A stretch of 64,000 nucleotides of DNA from Hybos culiciformis (GCA_964007475.1 OZ023273.1:84765712-84829711); one strand, 5' to 3'. Shown: positions 45,501 through 56,452, numbered from the stretch's first letter. Program-made: numbers and translations. The notes: a model not told the origin generated them from the letters alone.

Positions 45501-48056
45501 AAGTTTTTTATCTTTTTTCAGAAACTTAACAAATTCGTAAAATTTACTTAACATCACTTGAGATCTAGTTAATTTCTTATTTGCACTTTTTAGTTTCTTT
45601 TTATTATTTTCAATCTTTCTCGTATTAATTCCAACTTGTTTTTCAATACGTTGAAATGACTTCTTTACCAATCCCCATATATCTGTAATGTTAGTTATTA
45701 ACTGTTTATAATGATTCGCAGTTACACAAACTCGAAGTACCCTTAACATCTTTAGAAAACTTTCAAACCCTTTAATTATTTCAGTTTCATATGGAATTTC
45801 ATAAAAAACCTAAAAAAAAAAAATAATTATTAGAAGTCTCTACTTTGATTAGATCCTATCCATTTAAATTCCACTGTATTTTCTTCATTCTTTACGGGCT
45901 TTATAAATTAAAAGTAGGTTTTGTAATTAGATTTTTGGAATTATGTTATCCAAACAGAATTTTTAAGTTCCATAGTTTCCATATTTTTTTTATAATAGTA
46001 TTTTTTTAAGAATGTATCTGGCCTTTATAAATTTGTATACGTTATAACGCCGAGAAACATCGTCAACGTTATATAATTTTTCATTTATTAAATCACAATT
46101 ATGAGAGTGACTTACAAAATACTTATTTCAAAAAAATCAATTCAAACTTTTAAATGTTGATAACAATTCAAGTTGGGATTAGATGAGATTAGTCATTTGT
46201 ATTATATTAAGATTAATATTAATAAATAAACAATTATTTCAATTTCTTCAAAAAAATAATTTAATAAAAATATTAATGTTATTAATTTTTTTGTAACTTA
46301 TTTTGATTTTATAATCAAGCAAATAATTACCAAATAGATAATTCATTTTTAATTATTATTTTTAAACCTTCAATTTGTTTGGGCAAACTTAGAAAGCCTG
46401 AATGTTTTGTAATAGGTTTATTTTAATTTAAATAAGACAAAGAATTTGAAAAAAAAAAAAATAATAATAATAATATGCAGTTGAGATTTTAATTGATACT
46501 TGATGAATTATAGTTCATACTTTCTGAATTACAATTAATAGTTTCTGAATTAAAATTGACTAATCTGAATTACAATTGACGCTTTCTGAATTAAAATTGA
46601 CTAATCTGAATTACAATTGATACTTGCTGAATTACACTTGGAAAAGGTGTAGACTTGAGTCATAACTAAAAATTTAAAGTAAAAACATTTAAATATTTCA
46701 TTGTTTACAAATTAATTGGATATTTTTTTGTTTAAGTGTTTTAATTGTTAAAATCATCGATCACCATTGGATAAGCAAAGAACAATTTTGTCGACAATGA
46801 GGAAAAGTACGAAGAAATTACAGTTGAAGCATCTCCTACTAAACACAACAAAATTTCAATTTATAGACAAAAAATTTCTGTTTGATCCAGAAGTTATTTA
46901 GATTACTTTCTATTCTAATACAATAAATTATAGCGAATGCTTTGAAAACAATTTACTTTATTTGTCTTGGTTTCATCTGTTGATTCCTCGTTTTCAATAT
47001 TTTTAATATTATTTGATTTTATTTCGAAATCAGATTCTGATATTGTTAGTCCCGCAATTTGAAATTCATTTTTTGGATGTGCATTTGATTTTTGGTAAAA
47101 ATGTTTTTCAAAATTTACATTATTATTTTCTGGTTCATCATGTGATTCGTTATAATTTCCATTATCTGTCAAATTAATTTCTGGGAAATAATCCATTGGT
47201 TTTTCATTCTCAAATGAAATTACTGTTTGAATTGATTCAAAATCAAAATCGTTCAAATTCGGAGTCTGCGTGAGAAACAGAGAACAAGCTTTTTTAAATA
47301 AATACTTTAGAACTATGTACATAAATGTAGATATGTTTGCTTAATATAATCTCAAATATTGATAAATTAAAAATATATGAAATGATCGACAATGTTTAAG
47401 GCATTATTGAATGAAATGTAATTAAAACTTACATTAGTTCCTAATAACGATTCTTCACATAATATATTTATTCCCAAATTTGATTCGGTTGCTTCATCTT
47501 CAACTTCAATTTGATTATTTTTTATCGAATCTTTTTCATCTATTCTTCGAGACAAATTTTCAGTTTCAGTAGTGTTAGAAATGTTTAGAACTTCGATTGC
47601 ATTATTCTGTTCCTTAAATGAAAAGAAAGTTTAAATAGAAGATATAATGAAAAGAATAGGTACATATAACACCACAGGTAGGTAAAATTGTTTTCCACAT
47701 TTCTGGGTAAACAAATAAGAAACTAGGTAGGTATCTACCTAATCCCTTTTGAATTTTAATGAATTAAATTTAAATCTTACAGGTATCCACTTCATTGACT
47801 GTGTCTCTGAATAATTTCTTCCGATTCTTGTGTTGTCATCATTTTTTCTTATTTTTAAATTATTTTTAGCTAACAATACAGCTATTTCAATATAGGAGGA
47901 TTCTTTCAATTTCAACGTATTTTTGTTAATAAAATGTTTAGGAAAATGTGAATTACAAATGAATGTAGTTCCATTTTTGGGATATTTAAAAAATGTATTC
48001 TCTGGATTTTGTTTTAATGTTTTTTTACAACCAATAACACAGCATCTGCTGTCCAT
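35531..48056 (-). CDS. THAP-like / multi-C2H2 zinc-finger protein gene, six exons
   Basis: Six open segments on the minus strand join through GT-AG sites: 48056-47781, 47612-47433, 47265-46957, 45809-45471, 45011-44284, 36584-35531. The first four junctions are all phase 0 and the last is phase 2, so the whole reads through as about 961 residues. Order: shortened THAP-like module, acidic Asn/Glu/Ser-rich linkers, Lys-rich helical segment, then about 12 C2H2-like fingers. A nuclear DNA-binding regulator is the natural inference. The last intron is 7.7 kb and full of transposons. A paralogue at 60.8-63.8 kb shares the last junction exactly. Exons 5-6 are near certain to belong together; linkage of exons 1-4 rests on phase and splice signals. 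No poly(A) signal was identified. Confidence 0.7.
36809..37351 (-). mobile_element. hAT element remnant (543 bp) with transposase fragment
   Basis: An exact 8-bp duplication AGCTATGG (36801-36808, 37352-37359) flanks ends CAATGGTTCCCAACC and the complement CAGAGATTCCCAACC. The minus strand 37210-36953 reads FNVDNWIRNAFTISLD and later DFETMMLDQFW, resembling the FxxxxWIRNPF and SLxxFW blocks of ZBED5/GTF2IRD2-like hAT transposases. An internally deleted copy. Confidence 0.85.
37890..39725. mobile_element. Long-TIR DNA element with internal inverted copy
   Basis: Outer ends TATTTTGGTTTCCG and its complement are flanked by GGCC (37886-37889, 39726-39729). The left ~88 bp recurs inverted at 39020-39107, also followed by GGCC, and the more internal TIR region recurs inverted at about 39540-39660. 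So a complete unit (37890-39107) abuts the right end of another. Inside, 38174-38334 holds a possible spliced N-terminal exon (MEDKLK, GTAAGT...TTTCAG, then EPQWDKMISILEENTSLAQN), similar in form to Myb/SANT- or Zeste-type DNA-binding starts. 38400-38430 carries an acidic stretch on the minus strand. Confidence 0.7.
40604..40861. repeat. 258-bp repeat, copy 2
   Basis: Matches 34993-35250 in the same orientation, with a 6-bp insertion and a few substitutions. Lies between the two LINEs in intron 5. Confidence 0.85.
40862..42004. other. Noncoding intron sequence, no feature seen
   Basis: AT-rich. A short repeated TATAAGCATGA(G/T)TTGGTATATAAG near 41171-41210. The open frame at 41464-41655 shows no recognisable domain. 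Confidence 0.4.
42005..44224 (-). pseudogene. LINE RT region (Jockey-like), 5'-truncated
   Basis: On the minus strand a linker (about 44200-43860, with LLEDWTYSQADWDGL) leads to KSTGPDGIPAVVLK, then NKLLSDQQYGFRSNRST, AFVNWISNFLSG, SGVPQGCVL, FINDLLQ and the catalytic region SFADDSNLV. Then LLNRVEFNASKTQCCLIS, YKSYIRPKLEYNSHIWAGAP, DKVQRRAIRLI and the Arg-rich LASLNRRRNV-like block, ending at 42048. Frame breaks near 43430, 43280, 43085 and 42910. It lies in intron 5 of zinc-finger gene 1 and is a different lineage from the plus-strand LINE. Confidence 0.85.
44284..45011 (-). CDS. Zinc-finger gene 1, exon 5 (acidic region, three fingers)
   Basis: Acceptor CTTCAAG before 45011; donor CC|GTAAGT after 44284. 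It encodes 242 codons plus two bases: an Asn/Asp/Glu-rich region with DSESEDNEIVEEITLEPEIS, then FQCNFCDKKLPNYSGFLRH, QLCETCGQYFETHRKCILH (C2HC) and a C-x4-C finger ending in EHGDFH. It aligns end to end with 63109-63770. Confidence 0.9.
45471..45809 (-). CDS. Zinc-finger gene 1, exon 4 (Lys-rich helical segment)
   Basis: A T-rich acceptor ending TTTAG precedes 45809 and donor AAG|GTAATT follows 45471. 113 codons, both ends phase 0. It begins VFYEIPYETEIIKGFESFLK, has a hydrophobic MLRVLRVCVTANHY patch, then a long basic helix (IEKQVGINTRKIENNKKKLK) with coiled-coil character. C-terminal coiled coils are common in THAP proteins. No domain was recognised with certainty. Confidence 0.6.
46487..46640. 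repeat. Short tandem repeat CTGAATTACAATTGA in intron 3
   Basis: Six imperfect copies of a CTGAATTA(C/A)AATTGA core; the middle part has a clean 41-bp period. Confidence 0.75.
46957..47265 (-). CDS. Zinc-finger gene 1, exon 3 (acidic linker)
   Basis: Acceptor CACGCAG before 47265, donor AAA|GTAAAT (weak) after 46957, 103 codons, phase 0 at both ends. Asn/Glu/Ser-rich and disordered-looking, with FENEKPMDYFPEINLTDN. No domain seen. Confidence 0.6.
47433..47612 (-). CDS. Zinc-finger gene 1, exon 2 (acidic linker)
   Basis: Acceptor CATTTAAG before 47612, donor AAT|GTAAGT after 47433, exactly 60 codons, phase 0 at both ends. Glu/Asn-rich, no domain seen. Confidence 0.6.
47781..48056 (-). CDS. 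Zinc-finger gene 1, exon 1 (shortened THAP-like module)
   Basis: ATG at 48056, donor CCT|GTAAGA after 47781, 92 codons. MDSRCCVIGC supplies the Cys pair, FFKYPKNG the FP-like motif and FICNSHFPKHF the C-x2-H part followed by F. Only 23 residues separate the second and third ligands, against roughly 35-50 in typical THAP domains, and the usual central Trp is missing. So it is either an internally deleted THAP or a divergent relative. Confidence 0.65.
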
Positions 48057-48667
48057 TTCATGGAAGGAAACTACTGGAGTTTGAGTACCTGTACCTAAAC
48101 TGAAACTCTGGATTGTGATCAGTTTATTTTTCGATTACTGAACTGGAAAAAAAAAAAAAAAACAAATTGATAATGATTCAATAATTATTCTTACTTCTTG
48201 ACTTGTTGTATACACCTATATTATGATATGGGTAATTTATTTGACTTGGCTCCAGTAACCAGTACAACTAACAATTATGAATTATTTATGTTTGTTTACT
48301 GTATTATAAAATGCATTGAAATTTGAAATCCTTGGATCAGAGGATCACTTCACACTATCACAGCTGCTAATTTACCTGAATAAAAGTTAACGTAAAAACT
48401 GATTTTTTATTGAATTAAATTCATTATTTTTATCAAATTTAGCCAAATGCAAAATATTAATTTTATCTATCTTTCGTAGAATGATATTTTTAAAAATATT
48501 TTAGAAAATTGAATTTATTTTTTGTTTGTTTTTCTTTTTTTGTTTCTTTTACATCTGAATATGAATTTTTCGTTCACAAAATTTGTGCAAATTTGCTGAT
48601 AATCATTAAGCAACGCCCTCTACGGAAATTTTTAGGTATGTATATAATTTTAAAATATGAAATTATA
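48057..48667. other. Upstream region of zinc-finger gene 1
   Basis: 610 bp between the ATG and a MITE. On the minus strand a TTCAGT initiator-like sequence lies near 48140. No TATA box was recognised. It must hold the promoter unless a 5' UTR intron exists. Confidence 0.35.
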
Positions 48668-48937
48668 CCTAGTTTACATGGAGAGTTGAAACCGGGTTCA
48701 ACTACGGTTCAACTACATGTAAACGGTGGTAGGGGTAACCTGGGTTAACCTGACTCAACCCAAGAAATTCGCTCGGTCAAGTTAACATAACTCTATCCAT
48801 GTAAACGGTTAGCCTGGTTAAAAATAAGCAACAGCTGTTTGTTTTGTTTCTTTTTTGTTGCTGTTTTCAAACTTAATTCAACCACAGTTCAACCACATGC
48901 TTTTCGACTACATCATATAAACACTTGACCTCTTTTC

Positions 48938-49199
48938 TGTTGGAGATGCGATTGATGACCTTATTCCAATTTGCAATAACAATTATTGCAAATTGAAATA
49001 AAAACAAATTGTAATTTAAATTGCAAATTAAATAATTTTATTAAATTTAAATTTAAATGCTTCAAAATAAAAATAGTCTTCGCTTATGAAAATAACAAAA
49101 AGAATGATGAAATTAAATTAAAAACGAGGAATTCAAAAAGTGTTTACATCGCTACTTTATATTGCACGGGGTTACCATTTGCATTTTATATATTCAACA
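48938..49199 (-). repeat. Copia 3' LTR
   Basis: 262 bp, ends TGTTG/CAACA, next to the purine run GAGGGGGAA of the internal region. Confidence 0.9.
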
Positions 49200-49732
49200 T
49201 TCCCCCTCGCTGTAAACCCATTTCAGCAATAAATTTTTCAAATTGTTTTCTTCCAATACTTTTAGTTAAACAATGGGCAATTTGTTGATTGGTGCAAATT
49301 TTAATCAATATTATTTTCTTATTCATCACACATTCTCTTAAATAATGAAACTTCACATCAATATGCTTTGACCTTTTAGTTTCTGGGTTTTTAGCAATAA
49401 AAATACAACCTGTATTATCTTCATATAATTTAACTGGAGAAACGTTATCGATTTGCATGTCATTTAATAACTTTGTTAACCATATTGCTTCCATACAAGC
49501 TGCTGATGCTGCAACATATTCAGCTTCGGTACTCGAAGTCGTTACCAAGTTTTGTTTCTTACACGACCACATTACGGTGTTCCCATAAATTTGAAATATA
49601 AATCCACTAACCGATTTTCTTTCAATTGGATCATTAGCCCAATCAGAGTCTACAAAACCTTTTAATATGTCATCATTTTTCTTTTTGTATATTAATTTCA
49701 CATTTTTAGAACCTTTAATATATCTTATACCT

Positions 49733-50320
49733 TGTCTCCACTTCAGGTTTAAAGTAGTGTTAAACTTGTTTAAAACTACAAGCGTATACACTACAAATTC
49801 TATGTTTACTTTGACATGACGAAAAAAAAAAATTATTTGTAAACTTTTAATATTGAAGTAAACAAAATAATATTTTAATAACAAAACATTTAATTTAAAA
49901 CAATTTTTTCCAATTCATAATTTTTAAATAAAAAAAATAAAAATAAAAATAAAATGAATAGTCACAAAAAATTATTATTCATAAAATATTTCAAATTTTT
50001 CAAATATTTTAATTATATTTTGCATTCAAATAATATATTATATTTTGCTTACAAATATTTTTATTTACATATTTTTGACAACCGGTTGATTTTTTGTATT
50101 TTTTTTTCCAATTTTTGATCCATCCAACAAAAAGTGTGCCATATTGAGTGAAAATTTCTTAAGAAATTGTGAATTTGTATGGCTGGCACCCCTAAATTTT
50201 ACTAGTTTTGGGCAAAACTTATTACAAACAACTTCAAATTTTTATATGGACAAAACTACTTTAAACGAAGAACGAAACTACTTTCCTGTGTAAAACACGT
50301 TTCACACTGAAGTGGAGACA
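49733..50320. mobile_element. TIR element (588 bp) in Copia RNase H
   Basis: Perfect 14-bp ends TGTCTCCACTTCAG. The Copia reading is continuous on both sides (HLKRLL before, RYIKGSKNVK after). No clear target duplication and no coding region. Confidence 0.8.
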
Positions 50321-53300
50321 GCACTTTAATAATCTTTTTAAATGTAACCAATGTTCATCATTAGCTGAATCCTGAAATCGACTTAAATATGAAATTGCAA
50401 AATATATGTCCGGACGAGTTGCAAGCATTAAAAACATTAAGCATTCCAATAATTCACGATAAGGCGCTTTTGTCAATTCTCTTTCATTTTTTTTTAAAAT
50501 CAGTTTTATTTCCATAGGTGTTTTCACAATATTACATTCAGTCATTTCAAATTTATTCAGGATTCTTTCAATATAATCTTCTTGATCAATAACCATTATA
50601 TTTTCATTTGGATCGTAGTCGATATTAATACCTAAGAATTTTTTAATCAAACCCAAATTTTTTATTTTAAATTTTATCGCTAAATTATTTTCTAAATCAT
50701 TTATTTCGTCAATATTGTCTCCACAAATTATCATATCGTCGACGTATAATAACAAATAAACAATTTTATTTTCGTTCCTTTTAAAATAAAGACAATAATC
50801 TGCTTTTGATTGTTGATATTTTATTTCAGTCATGAATTTATGGAATCGTTCATTCCAACATTTGGAACTTTGTTTCAAACCGTATAATGACTTATTCAAC
50901 TTTAAAACGCAATTCTCAGGAACTTCAACACCCTCAGGAGTTTTTAAATACACGTCTTCATTTAATAAACCATTCAAGAAGACAGTTTTTACGTCAAGAT
51001 GGTGAAATACAAAACCTCTTTGAACACCGACAGAAAAAAGGATTCTTATTGTCGGTAGCCTTGCAACCGGAGAATAAGTTTCGTTGTAATTTACTTCGGA
51101 TTTCTGCATAAAGCCTTTTGCTACTAACCGGGCTTTAAATTTCAACTCATCGCAATGTTTCACTTTAAAAATCCATCTTGTACCAACAAGTTTGACATTT
51201 TTTGGTTTTAATACAACTGACCATGTATTATTTTCTACAATTGAATTTAATTCTTCCTTTACTGCTTCCTTCCATTCTTTTTCATTTTCGTTTCCATTAA
51301 TATCATTTAGATTCTTGGGAATATTTTCATTATATATATTATAAGCGTAATGTAAAATGTCGTCGTGATTGTTATCATTGTTTGAAAGGTATGTTTCATA
51401 ATCTTCAAATCTTTTAGGCAGTTTGATAGTTCTTTTGGGAATATTATTATTTTCAATTCCCGAATTTTCATTTATGTTAATATTGTTTTCGTCAAAATCA
51501 GGAGGAATTGTATTATTTTTATCGATTAACTCAATATTTTCCTTCATTTTATCACATTCATTCTCATAGCTGTTATTGTCCAAATAAACCAATTTTTCTG
51601 TATTTTCATCGAAACGAACATTGTGAGAATAAATAATACAAGTTTCAGAAATATCCCATAGTTTATAACAATTTGCACCATAACCAATGAAAATACATTC
51701 ATGACTATTATCATCAAATTTCTTTCTATTAACCTTTGGAATATGAGCAAATGCTTTGCATCCAAAATTTTGATTCTAGATAAATTTGGTTTCGAATTAA
51801 ACCACATTTCATAAGCGGTTTTATTACACATTACAGCTGACGAAGGACTTCGATTTGTTAAATAGGTAGCAGTTAAAATAGCTTCACCCCAAAAGTATTT
51901 ATTTATTTGAGCTTCTGATATCATTGCTTTAGCCTTTTCAAGGAGAGTCCGATTCATTCGTTCTGCAACCCCATTTAATTCAGGTGTGTATGGTGGAGTA
52001 TATTCCAGAACTATACCTTCTTGACTACAAAAATTTTTAAGTTCTACACTAGAATATTCACCTCCATTATCACAGCGTAGTCTTGAAATTTTTAAAGAAT
52101 GATGTGCCTCCGCAAAGGCCTTATATTTTCTAAAACATTCAAATACTTCACTTTTATTTTTAATCAGGTAAGTAGCCCTCATATGAGTGTAATCGTCAAT
52201 AAATGTAGTAAAATACCGAAAACCGTTGTAAGTTGCAATGTTCGCAGGACCGCACACATCTGTATGTATTAACCCAAGTGGCCTAGAAGCTCTTTCGCGT
52301 GTATGATCAAAACAAGATTTCGTTTGTTTTGTTTTAACACAGATCTCACAAAATTTAAGTTCATTTTTCAAATCTGAATCTATGCCATTTACCAATTCAG
52401 TTAACTTACATACATTTTTCATACTTAGATGACCTAATCTTTTGTGCCATAGTTGATTCTTGTCGACTTGATACGAAGAAGCTTCTGCGCAGTTGTTATT
52501 GCTGTGAAATTTCATTACATATAAACCATTTTTCAAGAAACCTACACCAACCACTTTATTGTTCATAAAAATTTTTGCTGAACCATTTTCAAAAATTACC
52601 TTCCCACCATGTTTATCAATTTGACTGACCGATAATAAATTTTGTCTAGACGACGGTACAATCAAAATTTCAGATAATTTACCATCAATTCTCTCACCAT
52701 TCACTTCAGTCGAAATTGACATTTGTCCAGCCTTTATTGCATCCATTGTTTCACCTTCTTTCGCAACATTAATCGAGATAGGATTCTTTAATACATTTTT
52801 ATCTTTAAAAATGCTCGCATTGTTAAAAATGTGATCTGAACAACCTGAATCTATAAGGCAAGTAAATTCATTATTATTGTTATTTAAATGGTTACATACA
52901 TGAAATGAAAAACCCTCGTTGATATCGCTAACATTTGATTCTTTTGCTAAGTAAGGTTTATCATTACCAGACAATTTTTCATTGTCATTGTTATTGTTTT
53001 TAGTTCGACATTTATTAGCTCTATGACCCATTTTGCCGCATTTGAAGCACTTAATAGTACTAAATTTATTTTCTTTTTGAGTGCTCAAAGCAATAGAATC
53101 TTCTTGTGAATCTTTAATTGAAATAGAATTACTTTGTTTCTTTAATTCGGCTTCAAGTAAACTACTTTTTACTCGTTCCAGTGTTAAATCTTTTTCATCC
53201 ATCATTTCTAAAGTAGTTACTACATGTATATACGAATCTGGCATTGCCATTAATAAATCAATTATTATTTCAATATCGTCTATTTTACCTCCAGCAGATT

Positions 53301-53626
53301 TATAATCGCGTAACGAAGATTCAAATTCTTTAAAAAATTCTGCTAAGGATTTATTTTCTTGACATTTTAAAGTCATTAATTTCTTTTTTAGGTAAATTTT
53401 GGTACCAATGCTTTTTCTCTCAAATACTTTATTTAAACCATCAATCATTTCAAAAGCACTTGATTTGTCTCTTACATAGTCTATATGCGAATCTGCTAAA
53501 GTTTTTACTATAATGTTCATGGCTTTTGCATCACTCAATTTGATTTTATCGTCACCGCCTTTCGTAACATCTTTCTCGACATGTTCTAACAATTCTTTTT
53601 CTCTCAAGACAGCAAATAATCTAAAC

Positions 53627-54073
53627 CAGCGATTCTCAACCTTTCTACTATTGCGACCTATAAAATATGAATACAAAATAACGCGACCCTCAATGTGAAA
53701 AATAACGCGACGAAATCTGAAAAATTTAATGACAAGCTAGAAAGACACCTTTAAAATGTTTTATTTATTTTTATTTTAACGACTTATAATTATAATATGT
53801 TGTTGACACATTCATTTGATAATTAATTTTTTTTCGTTCGATTTGTTTAAAGCGAATGAATTTTAAAAGCTGTTTTATTATTATCAATCTAAAAACAGAG
53901 CAATCTGTTAGAAAATAGATGTATAGATTAATTCTTCTTACATAATCAAAATATTTTATTATTTTTGAAAAAATATATGTAGCATTTGTAATAGAATTTT
54001 CCCATTAAAACGACCCATTGAAAATCTTTCGCGACCCAAATTCGGGTCGCGACCCTAAGGTTGAGAAACACTG
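53627..54073. mobile_element. hAT MITE in Copia gag (447 bp)
   Basis: Exact 8-bp duplication ATCTAAAC (53619-53626, 54074-54081). Ends CAGCGATTCTCAACC and complement CAGTGTTTCTCAACC, with subterminal GGGTCGCGACCC. Same family as 62736-63060. Confidence 0.95.
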
Positions 54074-54198
54074 ATCTAAACTTCCAAACAGAATAATCGT
54101 TACCATAAAATTGAGGTATTAAACTATTATCGAAATTCATTTTGGATAAATTGCCTGTACTTATGTTGAATTGACCACGTGTATCTGGGCCCATAACC

Positions 54199-54454
54199 TG
54201 TTGAAGACGCGATTGATGACCTTATTGCAATTTGCAATAACAATTATTGCAAATTGAAATAAAAACAAATTGTAATTTAAATTGCAAATTAAATAATTTT
54301 ATTAAATTTAAATGCTTCAAAATAAAAATAGTCTTCGCTTATGAAAATAACAAAAAGAATGATGAAATTAAATTAAAAACGAGGAATTCAAAAAGTGTTT
54401 ACATCGCTACTTTATATTGCACGGGGTTACCGTTTGCATTTTATATATTCAACA
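54199..54454 (-). repeat. Copia 5' LTR
   Basis: 256 bp, ends TGTTG/CAACA. The internal region begins directly with GGTTATGGGCCCAG, the primer site type used by Copia elements. Confidence 0.9.
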
Positions 54455-54505
54455 TTTTCAACCACGTTTCGACTCAACCACGGTTGGACTATCATGTAAA
54501 CTAGG

Positions 54506-55156
54506 TATTATTTATATTTATCCCACAGAGTGTTGCAATTTTCAGAGTTTAATTTTTTTTGCAGTTGATTTTTTGTATTCAGATAAAATTAGTTGTGAAT
54601 AGGTTTACTGGAACATTCATCCGAAAATTATTTTGGGGTGGTAGCTGTAAACAAGGCATAACAACTTCACACGAAATATTTATTAACAGGATTATACGGT
54701 GTTCGCATTAGGAGAATATTTGTGGAATATGTTGTTTTCCGGAATATTTCTAGAAAATGAACTGGATTTTTCATATAAAAATAAATTCCGGAATTTGTAT
54801 ATCCCACTGTCAGGGTTACAATTCTACATTTATAAAAAAAATAGTTAATTTTTTAGTTACTTTCACTCACTTTTTGAAATTTTGTTATAGTTTGGCAAAC
54901 ATTTTTTTTGTCAAATTGCATACTTTTAGGAACTTGGCGGCATTTTTTTATCAAAAAATAAAAAATAAAAAACAAAATAAAATTGATAAAAAGCGAGATA
55001 AAAAGTTAAAATTTCAGCAACAAAAATTTTTTCTCTTAATTTTTTTTTTTATACATCATTAAATTCCATTTCTCATCAAATTTTGCAATGCGAACGGCAA
55101 TTTGTTTTCCGGAATATAAGTGGAATTTAAATTAGATGCGAACAAGGTTTTAAATT
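54506..55156. other. Noncoding stretch
   Basis: A TTTTCCGGAATAT motif occurs at about 54730 and again near 55105, and a TTGCGAACG-like pair bounds 54705-55140, suggesting another old element. No coding region recognised. Confidence 0.35.
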
Positions 55157-55530
55157 ACCTAATAAGCGAGTCAGACTACAACTTAAAAGCCACTATTTAT
55201 GTCGCCTTTTTTAAATGCGTTCACACTTGTACTTTTTGTTTTTTTCTTTTTTTTTTTCTCTTTTTGTAATATCGTTTTTCTTTTTTTTCGAGATTTTTTT
55301 TGTTTTTTTTTTTCGTTTTTTGACAAAAAATACCGCCAAGTTCCTAAAAGTATGCAATTTTTAGTTTATGTTTTCTCACATAGCTTATTTGTTATTTGAT
55401 CCCTTATTTTCTAGTGGCTTTTGAAAAGCCACTAGCTTGTTTTTATTTTTGTTTGTATGGAAAAAGCCACAAAACAGCCACAACGAAGATAGCTTTTTCA
55501 AAAAGCCATTAAAAAACTAAAGTGTGAACG
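55157..55530. mobile_element. MITE, TAATAAGCGAGTCA family, copy 1
   Basis: About 370 bp with AAAAGCCACTA near the left, a T-rich centre, AGTGGCTTTTGAAAAGCCACT palindrome-like middle, then AGCCATTAAAAA and AGTGTGAACG at the right. Matches 56629-57000 throughout. Confidence 0.7.
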
Positions 55531-56383
55531 GATTTCTTCAATGCAGCATTATACCTACCTCAGCAAACTAAGTTTGGAAGAAAGGGTTTAAAGATGCAAA
55601 GAGAAGATTTGAAAAAAAAACAATAGAAATTTTGTGGAAAAAGTTTTTGTTATGAAAAAATAAAGCTGCTATTGTTTTGTTATGTTTCAGTTTACTTTTT
55701 TACCGTTTTTGGTGCAAAGGCCCCAATTCGAAAGTACATTTTGCCCCATTTTTGTGTTTTTATCGAACTTCTGTAACTTTTAACCTAATGATCGAAGAGG
55801 GCTTAAAATAGGTTTGAAATTATCGTTTTGTTTTTGAATAATCTAGAGCCCGCTAAGAAAATGTTAATTTTTTATTTATTATTTATTTATCATGAAAATA
55901 AAAAAATTGTAAAAAAGAAAACTATTTTTAAAATTGATCGTACACGAAAGATTTGATCAATGCCATTTTCTCAGACGTTCTAGAGTTTTTTCATTACACA
56001 TTATTTTGAATATAATTTAAATTTTTTCCATCGCATAGTTCAAAAGTGCCGGAAACAAATAAAGGCACTTTTCCGTTAGCCGGGCGCAAATGTACGGCGC
56101 AAAAAATTTTACGGCGGCAGAAATTTTACTGAAAACTTATGGTCATTTAAAATGAATAGTTTTTTGTGTATCGAACCTCCTAGGCACTTTTTTTTTGAAG
56201 TTTCTACTTCTTTAGGCGCATTGTATTTTCGAACTTTTTTTTTTTTTGGTAGAGGGTAAAAATCTATTTTCGAATTTAAGTTCGAATATTTTCGAATTTG
56301 AGTTCGAAAACGCGTCAGTTTTTTTCTCAGAAAAATAAGAATACTTATTTTTCTATAATATTTAAGAACCCCAAAATCATATA

Positions 56384-56452
56384 GACAATATGGCTTAGTG
56401 GTAGAACATCAGACTGTAAGTCTGAAGGTGCCTGGTTCGATTACCAATCACA
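56384..56452 (+). pseudogene. tRNA-like sequence, anticodon GTA (Tyr-type), degenerate
   Basis: A-box-like TGGCTTAGTGGTAGA, anticodon stem-loop TCAGACTGTAAGTCTGA with GTA in the loop, B-box-like GGTTCGATTACC. The acceptor ends do not pair and the T stem is poor. No intron, unlike normal eukaryotic tRNA-Tyr genes. More likely a SINE head or tRNA relic. Confidence 0.5.

Larger units (their letters stand above)
49186..54194 (-). pseudogene. Copia Gag-Pol polyprotein
   Basis: Gag starts at ATG 54194 inside the primer site (MGPDTRG). A knuckle CFKCGKMGHRANKC lies near 53040, protease LIDSGCSDHI near 52850, integrase zinc HKRLGHLS and FCEICVKTKQ, catalytic D in IHTDVCGP, D in RCDNGGEY and E in NGVAERMNRT. 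RT has [28 protein letters not shown] and catalytic YVDDM (near 50735). RNase H has FVDSDWANDP and SSTEAEYVAASAA. Lesions: hAT MITE in gag (53627-54073), one frameshift near 51775, TIR element in RNase H (49733-50320). All catalytic motifs are intact. Confidence 0.95.
48938..54454 (-). mobile_element. Copia LTR retrotransposon, nearly complete, minus strand
   Basis: LTRs 54454-54199 (5') and 49199-48938 (3') with a 5-bp duplication TTTTC (48933-48937, 54455-54459). The LTRs differ by a 6-bp indel and about four substitutions by eye. A single gag-pol region is interrupted by a hAT MITE in gag, a TIR element in RNase H and one frameshift in integrase. It has inserted in a MITE about 0.9 kb upstream of the zinc-finger gene. 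Confidence 0.95.
48668..54505. mobile_element. CCTAGTTTACATG MITE, copy 2, split by Copia
   Basis: Left part 48668-48937 and right part 54460-54505, flanked by TA, match copy 1 at 28501-28810. Perfect 13-bp ends CCTAGTTTACATG. About 316 bp without the Copia and its duplication. Confidence 0.9.

Noticed and set aside
45462..45749. Insect odorant-receptor fragment
   Set aside because: The hydrophobic MLRVLRVCVTANHY patch tempted this, but the rest is a basic helix without membrane segments, and splice phases fit the zinc-finger gene.
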